NCBI RefSeq assembly: GCF_001570765.1
Contig: NZ_BCSH01000042.1
Location: 1 to 64,000 of the forward strand
Direction: 5' to 3'
DNA length: 64,000 nt
Origin: Nocardiopsis listeri NBRC 13360
GTDB lineage: Bacteria > Actinomycetota > Actinomycetes > Streptosporangiales > Streptosporangiaceae
Position 1 is the stretch's first letter. Each line of letters begins with the position of its first letter. Shown here in pieces: positions 44,706 through 52,023 of this stretch. The notes under the pieces were generated by a model. That model made no database searches, was not told where the DNA came from, and saw only the letters and a program-made list of their open reading frames with translations. A program made the position numbers and the translations under genes.

Positions 44706-45845
44706 CTACCTGTGCCCGCTCTGGACCCAACTCGGGCCGGAGGGTTCTCGCAGCCACACCCGGTGCTCGCCCGAGGCGTCGACGGTGAGCCCGTACTCGG
44801 TCAGGGCCGGGCTTCCCTGGTCCCGCCAGAGCTCGTGGGAGGCCAGGACCTGCTCACCGAGGCGGTCGGGGCCACCCTGCTCCACTCGCCCGTCCGAGTG
44901 CAGGCGTACCCATGAAGGTGAATCCGTGGCCGCGAGCCACACACAGCCGGACCCCTGATCGGGTTGCGTTTGAAAACCCATGGCGATACCGGGGTTCATC
45001 AGCGCCAACTGTGGACCGGCGCCGCCCAGGACCAGGTCGCGGGCGTCACCCGAGATCCGCCATGCCCGGTCGACGGTGGCGTCAGGGCCGGGCGGTGCAC
45101 CACGCCGGTTCCTCTGTTGGCGCAGGCTCATGAAATCGGCTTCCCCGATGAACCTTCCCTCTGCCCGACCGGTGCTCGGATCGACGACCAGCCTCGCCAT
45201 CATCCCTCCGGGCAGGGTGACGCCGGGGGCCCAGGGGAGCACGATGACCCCGCCTGCCCGAGTCTGTTCGATCCACGCTCGGGGGACCCGGACCACAGCA
45301 CATGTGGCGATGACCGAATCGTAGGGGGCCTCGGCCGGGTGCCCGTCGCGGCCATCGGCACGTAGGACGGTCGGCGCGTAGCCGTTGGCCTCCAAACAGT
45401 GGCGGGCCCGCGTGATGACGACGGGGTCCACTTCCACGGTGACGACGCGCCCTTGTACGCCGACGAGTTCGCACAGCAGGGCCGCGTTGAAACCGGTCCC
45501 GGTGCCGATCTCCAGGACACGGTGGCCTGTCCTGGACCCGGCGGCCTCCAGCATCGCCGCCATGACCGAGGGAGCGGACGAGGAGGAGGTCGGAACGTTC
45601 ACGGACTTGCGCGCTCCCTCGTTGACCTGGGTGATGACGGGGGCGTCCGCATAGGCGTGGTCTGCCCAGCCTTCCGGGTCGGTGCGCCGGTCCAGGGGTT
45701 CTCCGACGACCTTGGGCCAGATCTGGTCAGGGAGGAACAGGTGGCGTGGGACTTTCGCGAACGCCGTACGAATGCGCTCCTCTGCCTTCAGCCCGGAGGC
45801 GAGCCTGGCCCGCCGTGCTTCCAACGTCTCGACCTCGCGGTTCAC
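44706..45845 (-). CDS. PIMT-like SAM-dependent O-methyltransferase
   Basis: The 379-residue protein resembles protein-L-isoaspartate O-methyltransferases. The first part has FAKVPRHLFLPDQIW, and the SAM loop HRVLEIGTGTGFNAALL is at 109-124, followed by VVTVEVDPVV and APYDSVIATCAV. A C-terminal domain of about 150 residues goes beyond housekeeping Pcm and is typical of PIMT homologues in RiPP clusters, which methylate Asp to form aspartimide or isoaspartate. GTG 45845 follows GGGAG and overlaps the zinc-ribbon gene by four bases. The candidate substrate MNDDGNN is encoded about 220 bp downstream. Confidence 0.8.
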   Translation of the reverse strand: MNREVETLEARRARLASGLKAEERIRTAFAKVPRHLFLPDQIWPKVVGEPLDRRTDPEGWADHAYADAPVITQVNEGARKSVNVPTSSSSAPSVMAAMLEAAGSRTGHRVLEIGTGTGFNAALLCELVGVQGRVVTVEVDPVVITRARHCLEANGYAPTVLRADGRDGHPAEAPYDSVIATCAVVRVPRAWIEQTRAGGVIVLPWAPGVTLPGGMMARLVVDPSTGRAEGRFIGEADFMSLRQQRNRRGAPPGPDATVDRAWRISGDARDLVLGGAGPQLALMNPGIAMGFQTQPDQGSGCVWLAATDSPSWVRLHSDGRVEQGGPDRLGEQVLASHELWRDQGSPALTEYGLTVDASGEHRVWLREPSGPSWVQSGHR

Positions 45846-45964
45846 GCTTCTCCCGTCCCGTTGCAGTCGGGGCAGGGGACCATCTCCTTGTCCGACCACG
45901 GCCCCGATCCGTCTCCTCCCACGAAGACGTATTTTCCGCCGCCACATCCTGAGCACACGGCCAT
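45842..45964 (-). CDS. 40-residue zinc-ribbon protein
   Basis: This very small protein starts MAVCSGCGGGKYVFVGG and ends VPCPDCNGTGEA. The two CxxC pairs (Cys4/Cys7 and Cys32/Cys35) with following glycines resemble half of a DnaJ zinc-binding motif and should bind one zinc ion. AAAGGGG precedes ATG 45964. Its stop overlaps the start of the methyltransferase (GTGA), so the two are translationally coupled. It may assist substrate or partner binding, but small CxxC proteins are common next to actinomycete regulatory genes and the role is unknown. Confidence 0.75.
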   Translation of the reverse strand: MAVCSGCGGGKYVFVGGDGSGPWSDKEMVPCPDCNGTGEA

Positions 45965-46096
45965 GTCTTCACACCCCTTTCTGTTGCTCTTCGCAAGAGG
46001 TTAGAGAGGGCTCATGCCGGTGGAAAGGCTTATCCGCGCCTATGCGTTTTCCTTCAGGACATGGCCTGCCACGATGAATATCTGTGAATGATTCGG

Positions 46097-46939
46097 CTAC
46101 TCCGAGGGGAGCGAGTCGATGGCGCGCAGCAGCAGGGCGCGGGCTTGGCGGCCGAACCTGGCGGAGCGCGAACACAGGTCGAAGGCCCGGGTGTACTGTG
46201 CCACCTCGGTGGGATGGGTCAGGCGCAGTTCCGCCGACAGGGTCTCCACGGTGACGAGCCTGTCGTCGTGGAGGCAGAAACCGTGTCCGGGCTCGAACGC
46301 CACGCACTGGTCGAAGGGGATGATGCCCAGCGACACGTTGGCCAGTGTGGAGACCACCGCGAGCCGGTCGAGCTGTTCGGCCATCGATTCCTGGTCGATG
46401 TAGCGGGTATGCAGAACCGACTCCAGAATGAGGAAACGGAAACTCTTGCGCCGATCGTAGAGGATTTCCTGGCGTTGGAGACGCTTTTTCACCGCCTCTT
46501 CCGTGCCGGTGGAAACCCCACGAAAACGGGCGTACTTCGTGATGACGGAGCGAATGTAGGGTTCCGTTTGCAGGAGCCCTGGCACGATGGTGCACTCGTA
46601 GACACGGCGACTCCGTGTCGTGGTGTCCCTGCTGTGCACTTCGGCCTGGGGCCCCTGCATGCCCGATCGTTCCTGGATCCGCCACTCGACGTACATCGAT
46701 TCCAGGGTGCCGAGCCGTCCGATGATCTCCTCGGCGGCCCCTTCCTCACCACACACCCTGGCCCATGCCCGGATATCGGCACTGCTCGGGCACTGGCGTC
46801 CGGTTTCCAGCCGGGAGACCTTGGGTTGGCTCCAGCCGAGCAGCGCGGCGAGCCGCGAACCGGTCAGACCTGATCCGGTTCGCAGCTCTCGGAGATTGCG
46901 TCCGATCTCCTGACGGGCGCGTTCCAGGGAGTAGGACAC
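46097..46939 (-). CDS. XRE-family regulator with DUF5753 domain (cassette 2)
   Basis: The product is 280 residues. The helix-turn-helix is at about 8-65 (LRELRTGSGLTGSRLAALLG, WSQPKVSRLETGRQ). The DUF5753-type domain shows YECTIVPGLLQTEPYIRSV and EQLDRLAVVSTLANVSLGI. It starts at GTG 46939, which shares one base with the DUF6879 stop. It is the last of three coupled genes; 133 bp separate it from the zinc-ribbon/methyltransferase pair on the same strand, so it could also feed into or control that pair. Related to the regulator at 40982 but clearly diverged. Confidence 0.9.
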   Translation of the reverse strand: MSYSLERARQEIGRNLRELRTGSGLTGSRLAALLGWSQPKVSRLETGRQCPSSADIRAWARVCGEEGAAEEIIGRLGTLESMYVEWRIQERSGMQGPQAEVHSRDTTTRSRRVYECTIVPGLLQTEPYIRSVITKYARFRGVSTGTEEAVKKRLQRQEILYDRRKSFRFLILESVLHTRYIDQESMAEQLDRLAVVSTLANVSLGIIPFDQCVAFEPGHGFCLHDDRLVTVETLSAELRLTHPTEVAQYTRAFDLCSRSARFGRQARALLLRAIDSLPSE

Positions 46940-47493
46940 TACGTGCTGAACCGGTCCGGTGCGTCGGGGGCGTATTCACGATGGGGGATGGCGTAGCGCC
47001 AGGCGATGTCACGCCACCGACAGTGCCGGGCGACCGCCGCCGGGGCGTCGATGACCTCGTATCGGTGGGGGACGTCGTCGTCATCGAAGTGCAGGACGCA
47101 GACCCACCGGCTGTCGAAGAGCCAGAAGTCGTGCTGGGGCAGTTCCCCGACGACCGGGTGGTGCCGGGGGAGCCACCGGATGTCCTCACCGGCTTCTTCG
47201 TTGAACCGGGTGGCGGCGTGCTCCCAGCGGATGTAGTCGCTCAACGGCTCACTGACCACGCGAACCCGCTGCCACAGCTTCCCGGCATCGCGGGCCCGCC
47301 GAACGTTGCGGTGCCAGGTGGAGGTGCGGGCGTGCTTCTCTTCGAGGGAGGTGTCTCCGGTGCGCAACCAGTACTCGAACTCCTCCCGTTCACCCGAGAC
47401 GTTGTACCGGTCGCGGATCTCCAGCTTCCAGGTGGTGTGTTCGAAGTCGAGAAATTGCCGGCGGAACTCCTCTCTGGTGAGGAGCTTGGTCAT
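46939..47493 (-). CDS. DUF6879 protein (cassette 2)
   Basis: The 184-residue protein begins MTKLLTREEFRRQFLDFEHT and contains RVRVVSEPLSDYIRWEHAAT, PQHDFWLFDSRWVCVLHFDD and a C-terminal CRWRDIAWRYAIPHREY, matching the cassette-1 protein at the same landmarks. ATG 47493 overlaps the small-protein stop (ATGA) and the stop touches the XRE start. Function unknown; it is expected to work with the XRE regulator. Confidence 0.85.
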   Translation of the reverse strand: MTKLLTREEFRRQFLDFEHTTWKLEIRDRYNVSGEREEFEYWLRTGDTSLEEKHARTSTWHRNVRRARDAGKLWQRVRVVSEPLSDYIRWEHAATRFNEEAGEDIRWLPRHHPVVGELPQHDFWLFDSRWVCVLHFDDDDVPHRYEVIDAPAAVARHCRWRDIAWRYAIPHREYAPDAPDRFST

Positions 47494-47696
47494 GAGGGCT
47501 TCTCCTCGCTCGCGAAGCGGAGGAGCTTCTCGGGGATCTCCACCACGGTTTCGTCGTCGGCCAGATCGCGTAGGTCGGCAAGCGCCTCGGGGTCGGTGAC
47601 CTTGTATCCCTGCACGACGATCGTTCCCCGGTCGGTTCGGTACAAGGTGGGACATTCACCATCCCGGCTGTCGGTACCCAGGAACTCCAAACGCAT
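47490..47696 (-). CDS. Small conserved cassette protein, 68 residues (cassette 2)
   Basis: The product begins MRLEFLGTDSRDGECPTLYR and contains DRGTIVVQGYKVTDPEAL and VEIPEKLLRF. It is the paralogue of the protein at 42371-42571, sharing GxCPTL, IVVQG and DPEAL. It begins the second three-gene cassette and overlaps DUF6879 by four bases. Its small size and acidic core suggest a partner protein, not an enzyme. Confidence 0.8.
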   Translation of the reverse strand: MRLEFLGTDSRDGECPTLYRTDRGTIVVQGYKVTDPEALADLRDLADDETVVEIPEKLLRFASEEKPS

Positions 47697-47847
47697 GACA
47701 CAAGCCTCTCGGATCGGTGTGTGGCTGGTCACGGGCCGGCGTGACGGCACCATGCTTGACCACCATGGGCGCCCTGGCAACTGCCGTCCGTGTCCAGGAC
47801 CGGCCAAAGCCCCACGTCCAGCGAATAGCCGGACGTGGGACGAGGTT

Positions 47848-48099
47848 CTACGGGTGGAAGGTGCGGGCGGTGGCGATGAAGGCGTCCCACTCGGCGGAGG
47901 GGAAGGGGATGTGGCCGTGGGTGGGGTGCTTGGAGTCCCGGATCGCCGCGCCACAGGGGAGTTCGGCGACCTCCACGCAGTTCTGATCATGGCCGCTGTA
48001 GCTACTCTTCTGGAAGTCGGTGGGGATGTGGGCGACCTCCACGCAGTTCTGCCCCTGGCCGCTGTAGCTACTCTTCCGGAACACTAGATCGTTGCTCAT
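47848..48099 (-). CDS. DUF397 protein with an internally duplicated motif
   Basis: The 83-residue protein contains the DUF397 signature twice: FRKSSYSGQGQNCVEVAHIP at residues 7-26 and FQKSSYSGHDQNCVEVAELP at 29-48, then the normal end RDSKHPTHGHIPFPSAEWDAF. Typical DUF397 proteins (BldB/AbaA-orfD type) have one copy and about 60 residues. These are small partners of WhiJ-like XRE regulators. Its ATG overlaps the XRE stop (ATGA), so it is co-translated with the regulator at 48099. The duplication is described as a repeat below. Confidence 0.92.
   Translation of the reverse strand: MSNDLVFRKSSYSGQGQNCVEVAHIPTDFQKSSYSGHDQNCVEVAELPCGAAIRDSKHPTHGHIPFPSAEWDAFIATARTFHP
47950..48081 (-). repeat. 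66-bp tandem duplication inside the DUF397 gene
   Basis: Two 66-bp units (48016-48081 and 47950-48015) are nearly identical over AGAGTAGCTACAGCGGCCA and CAGAACTGCGTGGAGGTCGC. They encode the two KSSYSG...NCVEVA motifs. The few differences between the units point to a fairly recent in-frame duplication. Confidence 0.9.
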
Positions 48100-48959
48100 C
48101 AGTCGCTCTCTAGGGGTTTCAGGATGTCAGCGATGAACTTTGCAGACTCCACAGTGCTCATCGCTGACCCTTGGGCATCGCTGAAGGTAACAGTATGTTG
48201 TTCCACTTCGTCGGCTTCCTCCAAGAAGAGGCCCCCTGTGGCAGTTTCGATGAAGATGATGGGGAGATCCAGTGGATCGGGGAACTCTAGGATGCTGAAG
48301 GGAGCGACCAGAGCGTTGTGTGCTCCAGCAGAGTAGGGCAACACCTGAAGGTCCACGTTTGGTAGCTGTGCCATGTAAAGCATGTGGCGCAGCTGTTCAG
48401 CCATGATCTCGGTGCCACCTATAAAGCGACGCAGTGCGGCCTCATCTAGGACGACACGGAACTTCGTTGGGTTAAACCGAGTAAGGATCTCGCGCCTGGC
48501 CAAACGCGCCTGGGTGCGTCGTTCGATCTCCTCGGGGCCTGTGTACCGGCCACCTTGGAAGACCGCATAGGTGTACTCAGGGGTCTGGAGTAGGCCCGGG
48601 ATCACCGAGGACTCGAAGGCGCGGATGGTGGACGCTTCTGCCTCGAAGTCTGGAAGTGACTGGGGTCCGAACACCTCCTTGTATTTCGACCACCAGCCCC
48701 GGACCTTGGCATCCCTGGCCAGAGCGTGTAGTGCCTCGCGCTTCGCTGAATCGGCTATTTGGTATAGATCAAGCATTTTGTCGAGATCGTCCGGTTTGAC
48801 CTTTTGGATTTCGGCGCTCTCGATCATGCTGAGCTTGCCGGCCGCCCATTTGAGGGATTTTGCCGCATTTGTAGATGTGATCTTGGCTTCCTCGCGTGCG
48901 CGCTTGAGCTCGGCTGATAGCCGGCGGCGGCGTAGCGTGGGGCTGTGGGGGCGTTGCAT
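48099..48959 (-). CDS. XRE-family regulator with DUF5753 domain (WhiJ-like)
   Basis: The 286-residue protein has an N-terminal helix-turn-helix (LRRRRLSAELKRAREEAKIT, KLSMIESAE) and a DUF5753 domain with FESSVIPGLLQTPEYTYAVF and EQLRHMLYMAQLPNVDLQVL. With DUF397 downstream and an RsbW-type ATPase divergent from it, it forms the abaA/whiJ-like set that regulates development and antibiotic production in Streptomyces. GC content is lower than in neighbours. A promoter at 48966-48993 would give a leaderless mRNA at ATG 48959. Confidence 0.92.
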   Translation of the reverse strand: MQRPHSPTLRRRRLSAELKRAREEAKITSTNAAKSLKWAAGKLSMIESAEIQKVKPDDLDKMLDLYQIADSAKREALHALARDAKVRGWWSKYKEVFGPQSLPDFEAEASTIRAFESSVIPGLLQTPEYTYAVFQGGRYTGPEEIERRTQARLARREILTRFNPTKFRVVLDEAALRRFIGGTEIMAEQLRHMLYMAQLPNVDLQVLPYSAGAHNALVAPFSILEFPDPLDLPIIFIETATGGLFLEEADEVEQHTVTFSDAQGSAMSTVESAKFIADILKPLESD

Positions 48960-48965
48960 GGGATC

Positions 48966-48993
48966 AGTCTAACTAGAATTTATTGACGATCAA
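48966..48993 (-). promoter_or_regulatory. Promoter of the WhiJ-like regulator, probably leaderless
   Basis: On the minus strand TTGATC (48988-48993) and TAGACT (48966-48971) have a 16-bp spacer. Six bases separate the -10 from ATG 48959, so transcription should start at or beside the start codon. Confidence 0.6.
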
Positions 48994-49002
48994 GGTAAGG
49001 CG

Positions 49003-49032
49003 TTGACATTCTTGAGGCTCAAGATTTAAAGT
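49003..49032 (+). promoter_or_regulatory. Promoter with dyad in the spacer, for the RsbW-like gene
   Basis: TTGACA (49003-49008) and TAAAGT (49027-49032) have an 18-bp spacer. Within it lies the perfect dyad CTTGAGGCTCAAG (49011-49023), a likely operator for the divergent XRE regulator. This is a near-consensus promoter, unusual in this GC-rich DNA. Confidence 0.65.
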
Positions 49033-49190
49033 CGGAGCGTAGCCGGTGATCGGGCCCTCACTCAGAGTCCTCGCCGCTCAGGCTATGTCGTGCCCCTTTC
49101 CCTCTTCCGGGAAATCGTGAAGGTCGTTGACCTGGCGGGCGCGTCGAATTGTCCATTTCCCTCACCTTTGTGACAGGAGTTCTATTCGTC

Positions 49191-49754
49191 ATGCCCGTAA
49201 ACGCACCTTTGGTCGGTCTGCCCGACGTGACCCTTCCGCTCGGTGAACTCGTCCCGCGATTCCAGCGGCACTACTTCACCGGGTCCGCCGACATCCGCTT
49301 CTTCAAGTCTCGCTGCTACACCTTCGGCCGCTCGGTCCAGTACATGCCGCTGGTTCGGGCTTTCCTGGACACCTGCGCCGCCGAGCGCGGCACCGACTAC
49401 CGCTACCTGTTCACCCTGCTCGGCTCAGAGCTCGCCAACAACGCTCTGACCCACACCCGCTCCGGGCAGCCCTACGGCCACTACACCCTCAAGTGCGAAC
49501 GCCGAGACAACGGACTACGCCTGACCTGTCGCGACCAGGGCAGCAAACACACCAACCAAGACCAGCCGAACCGCTTCGAGCACCTGACCACCCACGCCTC
49601 ACGCCTGACCGGCGACGCCGAATCCGGGCGCGGGCTGGCGATGATCGACTCCCTGGCCACCACCTGGGGCGACAACGGGTTCACCGGCACCCGACAGGTC
49701 TGGTTCTTCCTCGCCTACGACCTGTCCGGCAGCAGCTGGAACAGCCTGCTCTAA
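49191..49754 (+). CDS. RsbW/AbaA-type ATP-binding (GHKL) protein
   Basis: The 187-residue protein carries the HATPase_c elements of anti-sigma kinases: the N box LLGSELANNALTHTRSG, a G1-like CRDQGS, and G2 SGRGLAMIDSLATTWG. Such single-domain ATPases partner with XRE/DUF397 proteins in abaA-like loci or act as anti-sigma factors. ATG 49191 follows ACAGGAG; GTG 49149 is an in-frame alternative but adds a hydrophobic leader unlike the family. It is transcribed from the dyad promoter at 49003. An imperfect hairpin terminator follows. Confidence 0.9.
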   Translation: MPVNAPLVGLPDVTLPLGELVPRFQRHYFTGSADIRFFKSRCYTFGRSVQYMPLVRAFLDTCAAERGTDYRYLFTLLGSELANNALTHTRSGQPYGHYTLKCERRDNGLRLTCRDQGSKHTNQDQPNRFEHLTTHASRLTGDAESGRGLAMIDSLATTWGDNGFTGTRQVWFFLAYDLSGSSWNSLL

Positions 49755-49804
49755 CCACACGAGCCCTACCCGGGCGACGACAGATCGCGCCGTAGACGCG
49801 AAAC

Positions 49805-49838
49805 GGGCCCAGAAGACGCGCCAACGCCTTCCGGGCCC
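49805..49838 (+). terminator. Hairpin after the RsbW-like gene
   Basis: GGGCCCAGAAG (49805-49815) can pair with CTTCCGGGCCC (49828-49838) with one mismatch, 50 bp after the stop. Confidence 0.6.
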
Positions 49839-49886
49839 TCAGATCCCAAAATCCACACACTTGCACATGTTCAGAAAGCAGGATCA

Positions 49887-50306
49887 GTGACGCATCCTAT
49901 CCCCGCGCCCCGCCCGTCCAGCGACCCGCTCTACCGCTCCCGCCCGGGTCTGCCCCGGCGCGGTCCGCTCATCGGCCCGGTCTGCCCCACTTGCACGCAC
50001 CCTTCCTGCCGCAGGATCCGCGCCGAGGAGCTGCCCATCCTGGGAGGTCACAAGGCCGAATACCGGGACGAACACGCCTTCGCCTCCTCCGTCCAGGCCC
50101 GCAACCGGCACCTGATCATCTGGTACGGGGAACGGACGGGATCTTTCTGGGTGGCCTCCTCCACCGGCCTGGCCGAGGTCCCCGACGGCGCGACCCTCAC
50201 CCGTCTCCTCACCCCGGAACCGGAACCCGCGCCGGCACCTCCGTCACCGTTCCTGCGGCCCTACCTGAACCCGACGAGTCCGCATCTGAACCCGGTGCTG
50301 ATCTGA
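49887..50306 (+). CDS. Hypothetical protein, 139 residues
   Basis: The frame starts at GTG 49887 after CAGGA and gives a soluble protein. The first half has a CPTCTHPSCRRI cysteine cluster (three Cys) that could bind zinc. Residues 55-105 look folded (HKAEYRDEHAFASSVQARNR, LIIWYGERTGSFWVAS). The C-terminal 30 are Pro-rich. Proteins of this kind often follow the RsbW-like gene in actinomycete abaA-type loci, but I cannot name a family. A terminator hairpin lies between it and the ATPase gene. Confidence 0.6.
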   Translation: MTHPIPAPRPSSDPLYRSRPGLPRRGPLIGPVCPTCTHPSCRRIRAEELPILGGHKAEYRDEHAFASSVQARNRHLIIWYGERTGSFWVASSTGLAEVPDGATLTRLLTPEPEPAPAPPSPFLRPYLNPTSPHLNPVLI

Positions 50307-50528
50307 GCCAGGACAGCACGAAGCCGACGAGAACCGAAGTCCCCCGATACATCGAGAAGACCACGACCAGACCGGGTGGCGCCACCAGGGGCCACCCGGC
50401 CTGTGGACAACTCGCTTCATGGACGGGGATGGATACCCGAGAGGAGAACCACACGTCACTATGACATGTGGGGGTCGGTGCTTTCAGAGAGAAGGCAGAG
50501 CGAGAGGACGGCTCGGACCGGTCCCGGA

Positions 50529-51029
50529 TCAGCGACCGGTCTCGACTCGATGCAGCCGCACATCGAGTCGGCCGTCCTCGATCTCGGCCGTCATGTAGGT
50601 GTGGTGGGGCTGCCTGCGGCGGTCGGTGGGCGAGCCCGGGTTGAGCAATCGCAGTCCGGTGTCGGCACGGGTGTCCCAGGGGATGTGCGAGTGGCCGAAG
50701 ATCAGCACGTCCGCGTCGGGGAAGCGCTTCGCGCACCGGCTCTCCCGCCCCTTGGCTTGCCCTGTCTCGTGCACGATGGCGAAGCGCACGCCGCCCAGGT
50801 CCTCGCGCGCCACCTCGGGCAGCCGCTCGCGTAGGTCGGGACCGTCGTTGTTGCCATGCACACCGATGACCCGTTCGGCTCGCGCCTGGAGGGAGAGCAG
50901 CGAGTCGAGGTCGCACCAGTCTCCCGCGTGGATGACGACGTCCGCGTGGTCCACCTCCTCCCACACCTGGGCAGGAAGGTCGCGGGCACGCCGCGGCAGG
51001 TGGGTGTCGGAGATGATCAGCAGACGCAT
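50529..51029 (-). CDS. YfcE/MJ0936-type metallophosphoesterase, copy 2
   Basis: The 166-residue enzyme shows the same metal-binding motifs as copy 1 at 31091: ISDTHLP, HAGDWCD, HGNNDGPD and GHSHIPWD. It differs from copy 1 at about a dozen residues and ends RVETGR without the extra tail. DNA similarity extends slightly beyond both ends of the gene. Same orientation as copy 1, so the pair forms direct repeats that could recombine and delete the 19 kb between them. Confidence 0.92.
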   Translation of the reverse strand: MRLLIISDTHLPRRARDLPAQVWEEVDHADVVIHAGDWCDLDSLLSLQARAERVIGVHGNNDGPDLRERLPEVAREDLGGVRFAIVHETGQAKGRESRCAKRFPDADVLIFGHSHIPWDTRADTGLRLLNPGSPTDRRRQPHHTYMTAEIEDGRLDVRLHRVETGR

Positions 51030-52023
51030 GGCTCGCAGGGTACTCGGCGACCAGGTCAGGCGACGTCTTTTGGAGCCGGCCTTTCGGGGGACTTGCTTCG
51101 AAGGAGTCGACCCCGACGGGCCAGGAGGAGTATGGGAACGGTTCGAGAAGCCAGGCGGCCCACCTATAGCTCATGACCGCTGTAACTTTTGTCTGGTCAA
51201 CGTCACGGGGATCATCGATGACCTGTGTCGCTTTCCCTCAGAGGAAGCCGAGACCCGATCTGACCACTGGGGTCAGCCTGGGCCGGAGAACCAAGTCGAA
51301 TGCCCTTGTGGTGCCTCTCCGCTATCCCCACCGCTTCCCATCGTGACGTCCTGATCGCCGCCACTCTCTTGTAGTGGCCTTCGTCACGCTGTCCCTTCTT
51401 CTCTTCGGATTCTTCCCCTCCCACGAATGTCATGACCTGGAGTAAGGGGACGAATCCGGCCCTTGGCCCGCGTCAATCCACGCCACATCAGGGCTCCCCA
51501 AGAGTGCGCTGGTGCGGAAAAATCACCAGAATCACAACCACACCAACGCTTTGGGCAACCCATCTGGCAACAGGCGCATATCGACACCTTGGGAAGGCAG
51601 GCCCGTGAGGTTCGCGTTCGTCTACGACGAAACGGGGAGCACACACCCGACCGGGGACACCCCCCACCCCCGGCACAACAGGACCCAGAGTCGGGCCGAC
51701 CACCGCACCCCGCGGTGCGCATCGCCACGGCCGCCGAACGGGCGCGCACCCGAGGCACCACCGACTTCCACCGGGCCTTGGCCTGTCTGGATCGGATGTG
51801 GCACACCATCTCGGTCTCCGATTCTGACTCACCCCACGCTTCGGACCGCGCCATCGACTGGGCCAGCGATGAGGTCGACTCCGACGAGATGTTCCGCCCC
51901 CAGGCGCTCCGTGCTCCAACATCGGGCGATGTGCCCGACCCCAACGCCCCGTCCGGGCCGGCCCATGTAACCCCTAACCCCTTCTTTCCCCTTCCTCCTC
52001 CCCCACATGTTTTGGAGTTCGTT
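51030..52023 (+). other. About 1 kb without a supported gene, upstream of the toxin
   Basis: The frame of the toxin gene is open back to 51463, but that extension has a composition and sequence unlike a folded domain and no ribosome site at its start. No WXG100 partner gene was recognised here. The stretch 51180-51450 is less GC-rich. I see no promoter strong enough to call. Confidence 0.4.

Noticed and set aside
51463-52023. In-frame N-terminal extension of the toxin gene
   Set aside because: The extension is low-complexity, lacks a ribosome site, and the WXG-like region begins just after the GTG at 52024 with a good Shine-Dalgarno.
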